Assembly (NCBI GenBank): GCA_008508345.1
Contig: QNGE01001005.1
Coordinates: 34,587 to 98,586 of the forward strand
Direction: 5' to 3'
Origin: Paragonimus westermani
Taxonomy: Eukaryota > Platyhelminthes > Trematoda > Plagiorchiida > Troglotrematidae
Length of the DNA: 64,000 bases
Shown here: one piece after another, positions 1-12,385 of the stretch
How positions within the stretch are numbered: position 1 is the stretch's first letter
How the letters are laid out: every line of letters begins with the position of its first letter
Notes under the pieces: generated by a model
What the model saw: the letters and a program-made list of their open reading frames with translations, nothing else
Database searches by the model: none
Told to the model about the DNA's origin: nothing
Program-made: the position numbers and the translations under genes

Positions 1-350
1 TAAGTGAATATTGTTTACTTATCCGTGTCTGTTGTGAGATCTATGTCAATTTGCTTTGCCCGGGACTTGAGCAGTTCGTACCGAGACTTATGCGACCGTA
101 CACTTGTACACTAACAACGTAAATTCCACAAGGGAGATTCCGAAAAACTACTAAACTAGCTCATGAAGTTAACATTTTACAGCGTGCACACAATTAACTG
201 TTACGCTGCTACTTCTGACAGCGTTTATAGCCACCGGTATCATTGTTCGCAAAGTCCTCAACCTGAATGAAAAACTGAGGCGTCGTAGCTACACTTGCGT
301 GTTCTCTGTTAATAAATGGACGTGGCGAGTAATATGGTGCAATTCTCCAT
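1..350. other. no recognised feature
   Basis: I see no coding region, RNA gene or repeat related to other parts of the window. Short open frames here lack any recognisable motif. Confidence 0.5.
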
Positions 351-668
351 TCATCATCACAATCAGACAGCAATCTATCAGTTGTTCCCACTGCTACGTA
401 ACCATGAAAAAACCCTGTGCAGGAGAGAAAAAAAGAGGGGAAGGGACCTGACAATTGAAAGTAGCTTTCTCTGTATTCACACATTCAGCATTAAGGTGAA
501 TACACCTTGCAAACAAACAACCGAGTTATAAGCGGGAGTAAGGCGTCACAGCAAGACAGCTTCCTTGCGAATTTCACTGCGCTGCGTCATTAAGTGCACT
601 CACTTCACAGACAGCTCGGCTAAACATCGACAACATGCCACTGAGTTTGAGTGGCCGCCATCTCAATT
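351..668 (-). mobile_element. RTE-like non-LTR element, 3'-end fragment (minus strand)
   Basis: Reverse-complemented, this stretch aligns with the 3' end of the plus-strand element that follows it (about 1800-2125). Shared landmarks are the ATC-rich tail near 351-360, the purine-rich 3' UTR block near 415-450, the segment around GCAAACAACCGAG and the coding end around 605-660. It is truncated at its 5' side and abuts the 5'-truncated plus-strand element, so the two lie head to head with tails outward. No intact reading frame remains. Confidence 0.75.
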
Positions 669-679
669 AAAGTCTCTGA

Positions 680-1257
680 CTTCCGAGCGCCCCGGGCGGG
701 GATGTATAGATCACACTTTTACTCTTCGTCAAATTCTGGCGCAGCGTCATGTATATCGCCGGCCAACAATTGTTGTGTTTCTCGACTATAAAGGTGCGTT
801 CGATTCAATGGATCGATCTACACTTCTAGAGTCGCTCAAACGCAGAGGTGTGCCGACAAAGTGCGTGAACATACTGTGGACAATTTATTGCCATACTTCG
901 GCTCAGATTAGGGTTTACGGTGAACTGTCTGAGAGTTTCGGCATCATGAGCGGCTTACGTCAAGGCTGTCCGCTCTCACCATTTTTGTTTAATTTCGTCA
1001 TAGACGAAATAATGGAGGATTGTCTCCGGCACTCACAAGATGCCGGCGTGGACCTCCTACCTGGTGAAAGACTGACCGATCTTGATTATGCTGACGACAA
1101 GGTGTTGCTGTTTGACAACTTTCAATCGGCACAAGTAATGTTAGACGCTATTTCGCGTTCTGCAAAATACTTCGGAATGCGCTTTGCAGCCTCAAAATGC
1201 AAAGTGCTTCTGCAGGATTGCTGTGATCACGTAGTTTTGATGTTAGATAATGTAATG
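680..1257 (+). pseudogene. reverse transcriptase domain (copy A)
   Basis: The translation shows the RT order expected for RTE/jockey-type elements: PGRGCIDHTFTLRQIL near 688, FLDYKGAFDSMDR (palm Asp) near 781, SGLRQGCPLSPFLFNFVID near 949-1005 and the catalytic DYADD at 1084-1098. The open frame extends upstream to 565, but those first ~35 residues are antisense of the neighbouring minus-strand fragment and are not RT sequence. A TAG at 1258-1260 and a frameshift separate it from the C-terminal tail. Confidence 0.85.
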
Positions 1258-1260
1258 TAG

Positions 1261-1876
1261 TCATGAAGGTTGTTGGGTGGTTTGTATACCTGGGAAGCTG
1301 CGGCGGAGGTGTAGGGAATGAAATAGAAGCGCGTATCTCTAAGGCTAGGACGGTATTCGCCAATCTGGGCATCTCTGGCAACAGAGAGGTATTTCTCTGA
1401 AGGTCGCGTAAATAAGACAACGGTGAGAACCGTATTAATTTACGGCAGCGAAACCTGGCCGTTCAAAGTAGAAGACGTTACTCGTCTTCAACTATTTAAT
1501 CACCGATGTCTGCGTTCAATCGGTCGTATCGGGTGGCACCAGCGTGTAAGCAACGAAGAGGTTAGAAAGCGAGTATTTGATAGTGATTGTCAAACGAGGT
1601 CTTTTGTTCAACTCTACGTTAGGTCACGTATTAAGGATGCCAGCTAGTCGTCTTCTACACCGAGCACTGTTCGCTGACTGCGACCGACTGGTGTGTGGTG
1701 CAAAGGAAATGAAGTCGTTCACCAAGGGGTTGGCCACTGTAGATCGTGTTTGTCTCCCGGGCTGGGGTCCTCGTGACTCACAGAGTCGGTGGCTGGAGAC
1801 TCTAGGCGAGATGGCGGCTAATCGCGCTCAGCGGCGTGAATGTTGTCGTTGTTTGTCCGAGTTGTCTGTGAAGTGA
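1261..1876 (+). pseudogene. non-LTR element C-terminal tail (copy A), frameshifted
   Basis: Three pieces in different frames together give the post-RT tail: YLGSC...NEIEARISKARTVFANLG (about 1290-1375), VLIYGSETWPFKVEDVTRLQLF and HRCLRSIGRIGWHQRVS (about 1429-1545), then LGHVLRMP...LPGWGPRDSQSRWLETLGEM ending at TGA 1874-1876. The same order occurs at 35380-36147. At least two frameshifts show it is not functional. Confidence 0.8.
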
Positions 1877-2121
1877 GTGCATTTAATGACGCGGGGCAGC
1901 GAAAGCCATGAGGAAGCTAGCTGTCTTGCTGATGGCACCTTACTCTCGTAGCTCGGTTGTTTGCCAGGTGTAGGCACATCGATGTTGAATATTTGAATAT
2001 AGACGTAGTTAGGTCCCTTCCCGTCCCCTTCTTTTTCCCTCCTCTCTTCCTATATAGGTTTTGCTTTTTCTCCATGGTTGCGCGGCATTAGTGTGAACCA
2101 CTGATGTATTGCTGATGATGA

Positions 2122-2201
2122 TGTTACAGCATCACTCAACGGCCGCTGAAGTGATCATAAGTGGGCTTCAACAGTCTGCGTTATGTAATAAGAGTGAGTT
2201 C
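2122..2201 (+). repeat. dispersed ~80-bp repeat, plus copy
   Basis: About 80 bases directly after the copy A tail match the reverse complement of 10605-10684 with a modest number of differences. The shared core is AGTGATCATAAGTGGGCTTC (here) against the complementary core there. Its origin is unknown; it may be the end of another mobile element. Confidence 0.65.
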
Positions 2202-5200
2202 CTGGATCACTGAGTTTACTCTCAGTGATACGAAAGTGCATCTATTTATTTGAAATTGTGATCTTCCTACCACGTGAAGGCGGATGCATTTATTCAAATG
2301 AAGGTGAAATCCTTATCTCATGAATGACAGATAATAAGTCAATTACTACTTCAGATCCCTGTTCTTAGGGTTTGGTTTATCCTATCCCTAACACAGTTTA
2401 CACTCCACTACCGATATAGGGTAGAAGCCACGTTGGTTCTTGTTAGGTTGATGGAACGGTGTCGCCACTGACTTGGGACTAGGCTCGCTGTCTACGGAGT
2501 TAAGTCAACTTTTGGACTGTTGTTTCGAGTCAATGCAACTGTTTGATTAAACATAAATTGTCACACAAGGATCATACTTGAAGTATCTGGGGCGAGGGGC
2601 GTTGATCTTCCCAGCTTCATAAATTCGATTGAAGCTCTACAGGATCAATCGAAAGTGGTCTCTTTTCACTAGTGGTCCTTGGCAGGACTCTAGATGCCGA
2701 ACTATTGTACATGTTCGCCAGACTTATCAAGTTTTCATGGGCCTACTACGGGGATTGTTTGAGATCGAGGTTGCTCAATTTATTCTGTCAAAATGTAATG
2801 CGCTAGATAGTCGTAAGAATCCTTCACACTGAGAAACTGCCCTTATGTCTTTCCCTCAGAAACACCGACTGTACGTAATTTCTCCTCGTTTTGTGAGCAC
2901 CCAAGCCATTTTAACTCCACTCAAGGTCGTAGATCGGCTACACATATTTGATAAACAACAGTATAATCAAGGGGTGGTTGTTTGGTGACGATGGTTGAGC
3001 CTGTCACCTCGAACATTCCCTTCCTTTGCTTCAGCTGGCTGGCTTAAGGTGCAGAGTGACAAACAATCAATTAGTCAAGTGGTATCAGTCACTAGGTCTT
3101 CTGCTGTTACTGATTGCGTTCGTCTGCCGTTATGGGAGATTGTGTTAATCAAAGCTAGTTGTGTGAGCATTACCGTTTGACTGACTTCTTGAGGCAAAGT
3201 CATTTGTTAAAGCTGAGGAGTACTAACCACGAGGGGGCTGTTGTGTTTGATTTTGATCGTTGTAGTTCGTTGGATAACGATCCAACTTTTCCCTCCTCTG
3301 TCTCTAAACTGTGGTCACTGTTAGAACACGAAGTTTAGCAAACATGTTTTTTTCGATAAAACTTCACGTTACAATCGTAAACCACCGGAATAAAAATAAC
3401 GGTCACATGCAAGGCTTGGTGTTGACCAAAATTCACACTCAGTTTTATGTTTGTGAAAGCCACCTGGATGTTAGCTGCGTATCTATCGACCAGATGAGTC
3501 AACTAAGCCAGAGCAGCTGAAGCGATCGAACGAACTTTTTCTACTCACATAGGGTAGTCTCGACCTTCAAGTGTTTGTGATCAAAAGTCCGATACCCACT
3601 TTTCTATTTGTCATTCATCCTGGTCACTCACATTTAATTGGGTTTTCTGGGTGCCGCACTTTGTGAACTTTATTTCTTATCGCGATGTCCAGAAGACGTT
3701 CACTCCAATAGTCGCATATGTCAGTTTTATCCGGTCATCAGTCTTGTCATTGTACCGAAATGGTAAGTACTGATCATGGAGTGAAAGAGTTACTTAGGTC
3801 TTGAGCTCATACGTGACAGTCTTGCTTACCGCCATTTATTGTAGCTGTTTGTTTTATCAAAATGCCACAACATAGACAAAGATGTAACTAGTAGCCAGAA
3901 TTCGGATCCGCAGCTTCAGCTTCTCTGCCAATGCGGTCTGTCTGTTGTTATTATTTGTGCACGTCCTATGGCGTCTGTCTTTTCTCCCAGCCTCCCTCTC
4001 CTTGATGATGGTTGGTTCTGGTTGTGACCCACTTCAAACCGTGCCGATGAACGAAACTGAAGACATGAAGCTGCCGGCCGCTATGTCATCACATCGTTCG
4101 CGATCAAACTCCGAATCTGGTGGGTCACTGATGGGATTGGCATCGTTCTACGTGTGACCCAAACACACGCACTACCGTGCTCAGGATTCACAGATTGCTT
4201 CGTTTTGAGCGCTTTGAACAGTCGATCGCTGTTTCATCCAGTTGAACTGCACTCATTCAAGGCCAGTTTGCATATGTGTTCATGCGGTAACCGTCGGGCT
4301 CCTATCGGAAGAGTTGTCTGACGGCACAAACTTGTTTTAATTATGTTCATAAAGCCATTCACCATTCTTGCACGCGGCATACACAGACCGTTGCGAGCAC
4401 TCGCTCAAAATTCACTCTGGACACTAGTGTTCACGATTATTATTTCCCTTAAATCACTGATGCCCTTGTTAACAGGCCACTCGTTGAGTGCAAGTATAGC
4501 CGTTTGGACTGGTAGTTTCTGAAGAATTAAACCAAATTGACAATTTCCATCTGCTTCTTTTTGTCGTTGCTAAATTCGAATTTACTTAGAAGAATCCACA
4601 TCCGACATGAGTTCAGAACTCACTTCCTACCTCCGTAACTATTGTTGTCTTAATCTAGTCGATTGTAATATGTGACACACTTATGATAACGTCTCCGAAA
4701 ACCTCAATTCTGACGGTCACGGTTAGTTGATTTGCTTTCACATGTGCAGAATGCCGTTACAATTCACACATCCAGTATCTACTGTCTGATCATCGTCATA
4801 TCCATCTTTTTCACCCTACCTGTCCGTTCTAGTTTGAACACACTCCCTCCCGAGCTGGTTCACGATCTCTGTTCACCATCACTACGTCTGCCCAAAACTT
4901 CGAAGTACTGGTTCCGATGTTTCAGGCCTTTGCGTATCACCAACCTAACTCCCTTCCGTTCATGTGCAAGCGTTGAAATCCTTCAGACGTGATCCAGCTG
5001 TACACTATCTCCACTCTGCTCCCTCTCTCACTCTCGGTCTTGTACATATCGTGTAACCGGCTACAACGCCTCTTCACATGTACTCTGTGTACCTTAGTAA
5101 CCTTTTCAACAGCATCACCAATTTGGGAAATCTTCATTTATTGCTACTTACTATGCTGTAACCAATACTACCGGTAAACTGCCGCTTGTCCCGCAATTGT

Positions 5201-6654
5201 ATTTCTTATGTGTTTTAACGGGGATAAGCCCTGAAGGCCGCATTTTCTCTACATAATCCTGCATTCATTCTTCTCATGTACATGGTTTGTATTTTTTCTC
5301 TCTTCCTCTGTTCATATTTGGAGCAGCAGCATTTGACCATTTCTCTAATTCAGTGCGTTCGTTCTCATTTTCCCACGTGCATATACGTTCATGGGAGTAT
5401 GCTTTCTTGCCTCGTGGGTGGGATGTTTATCTTTTGGCCAATTACAGATGCTAAAATTCCGATTATGCTATCTTTCAGTTCACTTCATGACCCTTTTCTG
5501 TTGGGTGTGGGGTGTCTAGTTAAGGTTGTGGCAAGAATCCGTGTAGCTACGAACTATGGTTTTCGTCGTCTGGTGGGTTTTTAAGCAGATAAGTTTCATC
5601 TGCGCTGCGTGCCTGTCATCAGCCGTAGGAGCATCACTGATTTGTGTCCGATCAAAATGGCCACCGCATTTCTGGTCTGTTGATTTCCACTGATTTTTGT
5701 GACATTTCTATAACGATCAGTGCTGAAGTTTAGAGGTGACATCTGATTACCTTGAGACCTGGCTGAGAGTTCGGTAGTCTTGTACCTGTCAACCCATACT
5801 CCAAGCAAGAGGTGCTCCTTCAGAGTGTTGAATATCTTAGGCTTTTCAATTTCATTGTCAATCGTGCATGAGACATCAGTTTACGTGCTCCAAAAAATAG
5901 GTTAGTAACTAGTTCAATAATACGAAAATAAGTTTCGGGTATCGTTAGGACGGTTTTAACTTGTTCCCATCGAACATGGCAATTTATTTTGTCTGGATTT
6001 CCTTTCAAAACGAAACTGGACCTCGATAAATGGAATTGTGTGCACAGGTTTCTCTGATCTCCTTGTACCTCGCTTGGTTTGCCGGTGGTCACGGAGTTCC
6101 TTGAAAAATTCGTCAATTCTTATAGATTGTCATGGGTTTTAACTTAAGAAATGCCTTCCATCTTCTCAAGCATCGCAATTTCCTGAGCGTTCCATCTCTT
6201 AGCTCGCATTTGTTTGCATCCCGCAGGTCTAACTTGAGCAGTGGCACATTATAATATTCCTACTCTCACCTGTGACGCTTGTCTATTACCGAGGGACAGT
6301 AACTGCGACGAGTGATAGTTTGCCTGGCTGTCGATAATGCGTGTACCAATCTCACCCATTCAGTCGATTTGCGATTGGCACGGCCCACGCACACTAATTG
6401 GTTGCTTCCTCAACATACTGTGTGCTGCGTGACTACACCTGGATTGGGTACATGAGTTGCGATGCGATGTGCATCTCCAATCGTGGGTAAGCGATTATCA
6501 TTCGATGGCAGGGAGAAAACTCTCCTAACTTGCAGGTTACTGGCCGAACTGTCTAATGTGTATCGCCTGAGTGTGATCATGAAGGTAGGATTAAATAATT
6601 TTTTAAATGGTGCATCACATATTTTGATCATAGCTTTTGCGTCCGGACGTACCT
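2202..6654. other. no recognised feature
   Basis: Open frames here are short (under about 105 codons) and show no domain motif, repeat relationship or RNA gene that I can recognise. Confidence 0.45.
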
Positions 6655-6722
6655 CACCATCAGCTTCTTCCGAAAAAATGCACCAGACCCGAGTTTCGCT
6701 CTTGTTTGAGGTCACCGACTGT
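6655..6722 (-). repeat. degenerate SINE-like fragment
   Basis: CTTCTTCCGAAAAAATGCAC followed by a CCGAGTTTCGCTCTTGTTTGAG-like stretch resembles the minus-strand 3' half of the tRNA-derived repeat in this window (TCGAAAAGAAGCACTAGACT, then GAGTTTCGCTCTCATTAGAG). It is very diverged and its borders are not visible. Confidence 0.4.
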
Positions 6723-9369
6723 GCGTAGACTTGTCACGACGTGGACTAAAGTAACAGCAAACGAATGGACATCTTTAAAAAGGTACCATCTTAGAGCAGA
6801 CTGGAAGTTGAGTGACCTCATGGTTTACGTTCATGCGTGACGGGTGCGGCGGGTTCGTACTGTAGGGACCATATGCTGTGAGGTCGTATACTCTCCTGGC
6901 TTGTTAAGAGGCGAGGGGTTCATGGTGTCAAATGATTGGTTGAGGTCTCAGCAAAGCAGTTATTGCCTAACACTGTACAAGGTGAACGTGTTTTGCACAG
7001 TTTCAGTTCCAGCCTTGAGGGTTTGTCATTGGGACCAGGGTGTTGGACGAACTATTGCGTTGTTTACTATGATTTACTCTGACCTGCTTCGTAGAGGCCT
7101 AAACTGTTGATGGTTACCGACGTGTGATGTGGGCGGAAACAATAGGTGGCTAAAATGCCTGTTCTATCAGAGATTGCTGCCTAATGTCCGATCGAATGCG
7201 TTGTAATTTGCTCGCCTCGGGTTTACCAAATTTGCTGAGGTTGGCAGTACTGGGGCTCCTTTCGTCGTGCCTGTTTGTCCAGTCTATTTTTTGTTTACTT
7301 CTGGATGCGATATCCTGATATGTTTGGTTTTACGGTCAGGGTAAACCTGACCCGAAGTGCAGGATTCCGCCGCCAGAGTTCGGATATCTCAAGCCGTTAC
7401 TGAAATATGGATGGGCGAGGGATCCAAATGTTCGCTTGCTCCCTCACGCGACTACAAGGTCACTTCTTTACTCTAAATACGAACGAGCCACTCGAGTGAA
7501 TTTGTAGTGCGTTTAGTGGCTAGGTACACTGCCTATTCGGGGTTCGCTTTGTCCGAGTTTTCATGGGTTCTTTTTCGAGGCTTGGAGGGGCAATCAGAAA
7601 GGGTTTCTATACGCGTCATTCGTTCACCGTTGTCAGTGTTCAGTAGGACTCAGTGGTTGCTGGCTCTAGCGGTATTGGTGTTATCGGCTTCACAGTCTGT
7701 TTGCTCAAACTTCTCGATTACAAGGTCAAGCCTGTGCCAACATCTGACGTCCATGGTGTCATTTGGTCTTGGTAGTTGATCCGATGCGCAAGACCGACAA
7801 TCGGAGTCACGCACTTCCCCAAAGCCATGAAAACTGACAACGATCATCCGATCTACTTGATGACGGTAAGCACATGTGTGCCGGCTGTTCTTAGTTCAAC
7901 CAACATTGGGTGTTTGTCTGAGTCCGGGTGGATCACGGCCCTATGACCAGATTGCACCAGCCCCATTGCGTGTTGGATTTAGCTTGTGAACTTATCAAAG
8001 CGATGGGTAGATTCCGGTTTCGGGACATGCCTACAATGCTAGACGAGCCAAGGACAAACGGTGCACTTGGTTTTCATGAGTCGCCACAGCAGCCGATGGA
8101 GGCTCTTACCAAGCTGACTTCAATGCGGTGTCACGCAGTACCTTGCTTTTCTTGAAGTAGAGCGGCTATTCGATATCAGTCACAAAAGGGCGAAACGTCA
8201 TACGCGACCTGGGATTCTTCCGACACAAATTTGTGAGCTCATGGCACGGCTCGCGAGCAGTGCAGTAAAATTTAGTGTACAGACTCAGTACAGTAACCCA
8301 GTCCGATCTTAGTGAGCCATCACCTGATATCTTGATCCCATTCCTTATAGCTGGGTTCTAGTGTGACTTCTTAGCTCATCCGGCGGGGCGCCAACCGCGT
8401 TCGGGCGTGCCGCTTCTGCCCCTGAGTGGGGTTCAGCCGAACCCCATACTTTTCCGATTTTGTCCATTTTAAATAGCATTTTAACCGGAATGATTGCAGC
8501 ATGGGTTTCTGCACGTGTGGTCCGTTGGGTCAGAATAGGTTGAAATATCTTAATTGATCACTCAGACGTAGGGTGTTACCATAGGGTGTTGTGTCCTGGA
8601 CAGCGTCGGCCATCTGCGCTCGCAGAGTCTGGATACTGGCATAGATCGTAGTGTCGGTCCGGTCACAGAAAAATTCAATGTGTTTAAGTCTGCCTTGTTG
8701 GTGTCCGTAGGACTCGCCACTCACGTAGACGGCTTAGTAACTAATACGTCACATGACTTTTGCTAGCATCACGGCATTTGGTTTAGGTAACCCACTTCGA
8801 CTACAGGTGATTCCTTGTTCTTACGATTCTCATAGGTTGTGCTTTCATCAGGATCTCTGACTGCTCACCACACTGAACAGTACACAAAGTTGGCAAATCG
8901 ACAACATTATCAGTGTACTAGAACGGTTAGGAAGCTGTTAAACAATGGCTAAAAGTCAACCTTGAGGGCTTTGTTGCACGACTCACTGATGAAGTCCGTG
9001 AATTATCCTCGTATGTAGGCCTTGATATTGATGAAACCATTCTTCTTGGGTGTCAAGATGCAACAAAAACTTGACCATTATCGCCACCGTACTGAGGCCA
9101 GTATCATTCGTTACAGATGAATAAACAAAGACTATGGGGTCCATGTACTTCGAGTTCAACTATAAAGATGCACATATCTGTATGCCAAGGATAGCAACTT
9201 AATTAGACCACCACCTAACCCATTTATTGTTTTATTCGTATATCCTCACCGAAACTGTATTCTAGTTGTCTTTACCTTTTCTCTCTTTACTCAATGTCTG
9301 TCTGATTTCCCGTGTTCGCATGACAGATACGTTAACGAATAATGTTTTTTTTTAAATTTGCGCAGACAG
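6723..9369. other. no gene; two short perfect hairpins
   Basis: No coding or RNA gene recognised. Two compact inverted repeats stand out: GGTCAGG-GTAAA-CCTGACC at 7334-7352 and GGGGTTC-AGCC-GAACCCC at 8428-8445, the second inside a GC-rich stretch (8380-8450). No function can be assigned. Confidence 0.4.
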
Positions 9370-9555
9370 TATTCCGATGATACATAACTGATGGCGAGAT
9401 TCCGCAGTGAAGACACAAGCGCGAGCTCTTATGAGTGCGAAACTTGAGTTTAGTGGTTCTTTTCGAAAGGGCTCGACTGCAAAGCCTATGGGAATTCGAT
9501 AGCTGCGATCAACTGTGGGTTATGTTCAACCAAAGTCCCCTACTACTCATCGGTA
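9370..9555 (+). repeat. degenerate SINE-like copy, plus orientation
   Basis: The sequence from GAGCTCTTATGAGTGCGAAA (9423) through TTTTCGAAAGGGCTCGACTG to CTACTACTCATCGGT follows the order of the 3' half of the tRNA-derived repeat (GAGCTCTAATGAGAGCGAAA ... TTTCGAAAGAGGCTGGCTGG ... GACTACTCATCAGT). The tRNA-like part upstream is barely recognisable. Confidence 0.55.
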
Positions 9556-10604
9556 AACAAACGCAACCGCCAGAGAAAAGTTACGAGAACGAAATTCTTG
9601 GCCTTTTTCGAGGCATAAGTTTAAATGGCGTCCTAACGTTACGAAACGAAGTCATTACTATCGTAACACTTCATTGAGATCGTGGATTAACTTACTCCGG
9701 TCAGTTACAACACTAGCAGAATACAGGTATTTAAACCTGTTTATGATTTTGGAATGATTTTGTTTCATTCAGTCGATTGGCTCTATTCTATCATCCAGTT
9801 GTGTGCTGGAAGCACTGACCGACGTGTTCGATAGTTGTAGTCAGTGGCCAGATCGCTGATGTCGTCAAGACCTTCGTTGATCTTTGTTTCATACACTGTG
9901 GCCTGTAGAAATTACACTTTATGGACTGAAGGTCTACCAACCTTTCTGATGCTAGCGCGACAACCACAAGCTAATGCGATGGTTTGTTTATCACGCGTAC
10001 TGAGCCCTTCAACACTGTCACCGGCATTATGGTCTTGCGGGATAGTCCAGGTTAACTTAAACCGCGCGTTCTTGATAGTGCATACACCTCCGTTTCGATG
10101 AACACAACCGTGCCTCATTGGCGTGGAGTAGGTGTTCGCTGGTCCCGCCGAGTCGGAGGGCTTGTGCATATATTCTGTTGTGCAGCAACGGCAGTCTGGT
10201 ACAATGGTCACGTTTCATGCCTGGGCCATGTAGCGTCGTTGCAGTTTGTCTCTCCTGGAGCTCACTAGTGTTTACGCATTATGTGAGTGGGTTGTCTGAG
10301 TCTACGTCATTTTGTGCAGAAGTCTATCGTTCTGGCCCGAATCCCACTAACATCCGAACTTACTTGCCGTCAGGAACAACGTAACAACTGTGTCATTTCC
10401 CGCCGAGATGCCGTACGTAATAATTTTTGAACCAAAAGATGAATGCAATATTGGGTCGATTGGTGGGTTCTTGTATCAACCGGTAGTCAATTTTCCTATA
10501 CCAACTCACGGTTATTCTTCATAAGTTATGTCTATCTTTCGTGTTAACATCATCGACGGTTCACTGGTCGAGATTGGCGGTAAATTCAGCGGTGATCGTG
10601 AAAA
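9556..10604. other. no recognised feature
   Basis: Short overlapping open frames on both strands without motifs; I see no gene or repeat. Confidence 0.4.
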
Positions 10605-10684
10605 CCCATTCTAATTACTTAATACGGACTGCTGAAGCCCACTTATGATCACCTCAGCGGCCGATGAGTGATGCTGTGACATCG
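10605..10684 (-). repeat. dispersed ~80-bp repeat, minus copy
   Basis: Reverse complement matches 2122-2201 over about 80 bases, including GTGATCATAAGTGGGCTTC. The flanks do not match further. Confidence 0.65.
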
Positions 10685-11106
10685 GTCGCGGTCAGATTTT
10701 TGGAGCACCATAGACGACTAACGAACCGAACCAGTTGAGCTAGATGAACACTGACTAAACTGTCTGTCGACCCGTAATCCAGCTGTGCCGGATGATGCTC
10801 CTTCATTCGTTTAATCTTGTCCACCTTACGCTTTGAACGCCCTCAAAATCGACTCAGAAATTGGAACTACGCCATGTCTCCGAAACTTGTGCTTCGTTCA
10901 CATTCCTAACACCGTCATACATTTGAGTCTATCCTTTACCGGTGTCATTCATCCGCAGTTCTTTTTCAGAGTCTCTAGTGAGAATGAAACCGAATCTTTT
11001 GATCAGGCCAATGTAAGAGTATACTGAGATTCGGAGCTGTGCAAAATCCACTTTGTTGTGACCTAATGAGTGGTTTTTCATGTGTAATCAGACTTCGTAC
11101 TTTGGT

Positions 11107-11370
11107 CATATGTGCCTATGTCTCGACGCACAGCATTCCAGATGCTGCCAAGAGTGCTTTCCACATACCCTCTTCGGCCTTCTGAGACAGACTAAACACC
11201 TAAACATAACTGTGCTTGCTGGTGATGTGAACATCCAACTTAGTTGTCTCACTCTGAATAGAAGGCGCCTGAGTCGTGTGCTCAGTGTCCGGGAGCAATG
11301 CGCTGACAATAGTGATGGGCTCCTGCAATTGTGCACATTTCATGAACTCCCTACTTCGAGTTCCACATCT
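11107..11370 (+). pseudogene. RTE-like endonuclease fragment (copy B, 5' part)
   Basis: Nucleotides and translation align with the C-terminal half of the APE-type endonuclease of copy C (33569-33830): GLLRQTKHLNITVLAGDVNIQL here against DLLRQSKHSDIIILAGDFNAQL there, followed by NSDGLLQLCTFH against NGERLLQLCASH. The catalytic GDFN is altered to GDVN and the frame is degraded. About 280 bp of unrecognised sequence lies between this and the tail fragment downstream; the RT is deleted. Confidence 0.75.
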
Positions 11371-11654
11371 CAGTACGAATGGCGGTAACGTGTCACATAC
11401 CAGCTAACAAGCATACGTAGAGATCACTCTACGTAAACAAGACAGTGACGAAAATGGACAAACCACCGTCAATTGCCCTTGACATCAATGTGTTCATTTT
11501 GGAGGGACCGTGCACAGTTCCCCACTATCATCATTTAACCCGTAACAACCACGGTAATCGTTTTTATCATTCGTCGTCACACTTACATAACACTAGCTGC
11601 CTAATGGACTGATGGTGCCAGTTTCACATAGTTGGGTGACACTATCCCGTCAGC

Positions 11655-12385
11655 TTGTATTATTGTTGGTGAGATCAGCGTGGATAGCAGACACGAGCAG
11701 TCATGGCCAACGTGCATCACCTATGATGACGGAGAGATGTTCGATTATCACCCGAATGGAGGGTCCATAATGACTTTATGCGTTCTCTTTTTCCCCATGG
11801 TTCGGAAACGCGGTCTGTTCAAGACAAATATCTAAACCGTTGTGCTGTGTTTCACCATCATTATCTCGGCCAATCAGTCCACATCAAGTGGACTGATCGC
11901 ATGAGCAAGGTGGTCGTTCACCAGTGCGCACTCTGGAACGCTCAGGATGAGCGACCAATTGATCAACTAATCATGTCGCACAATTTGATATGATTGAGTC
12001 TCGCACGTTGTATCTTGGCTGGGAGTTTGCCGTACCAGGTATTATGTACTTAGACCACCGACAGTTGGGTAAGACCGCGTGGTGGTCGAGCAACTACGTG
12101 GTCACGAACTATGAAGACTCTGACTTTTTCACATAACATGAAGTGGGTAGGTGTCGCCTGACTGATTTGGGTCTTCGTGACTGCTCAAATCGCTGATTAG
12201 AAACGCCATCCGAGATGACAGTGTGCCACAATCAGTGGTGTACCTGCATTCGTACCATTTCTAATATTTTCATCTCAGCTTCTTTTAATGACTTTTAACT
12301 TTCTGAGTAGAGTTTCTTCCTTCTAGGATATTCCATGTCTTTGTTGAGGTGGGCGGTGGCCAGAGCCACATGACCTTTTCGTCTG
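11655..12385 (+). pseudogene. RTE-like C-terminal tail and 3' UTR (copy B, 3' part)
   Basis: This aligns with 35530-36240 of copy C: VHIKWTDRMSKVVVHQCALWNAQDERPIDQLI (about 11878-11975) corresponds to AHIKWTDRVSNVAVRRRVFRNAWDARSIGQLI. The 3' UTR match (AGGATATTCCATGTCTTTGT near 12327, then GAGGTGGGCGGTGGCCAGAG) is clear at DNA level. Multiple indels and stops make it a relic. With 11107-11370 it forms one element with an internal deletion. Confidence 0.75.

Larger units (their letters stand above)
669..2125 (+). mobile_element. RTE-like non-LTR retrotransposon, 5'-truncated copy A
   Basis: A retrotransposon fragment holding the second half of the polymerase (reverse transcriptase palm onwards), the C-terminal tail and the 3' UTR, ending in a short TGATGATGATG tract at 2111-2124 as is usual for RTE-type elements. 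The endonuclease domain is missing. It shares the RT, tail and UTR organisation with the fuller copy at 33169-36286 but belongs to a distinct subfamily, with different 3' UTR sequence. The frame is broken, so it is a dead copy. Confidence 0.85.

Noticed and set aside
565..670. N-terminal extension of the RT frame in copy A
   Set aside because: It is antisense sequence of the minus-strand RTE-like fragment, not part of the polymerase.
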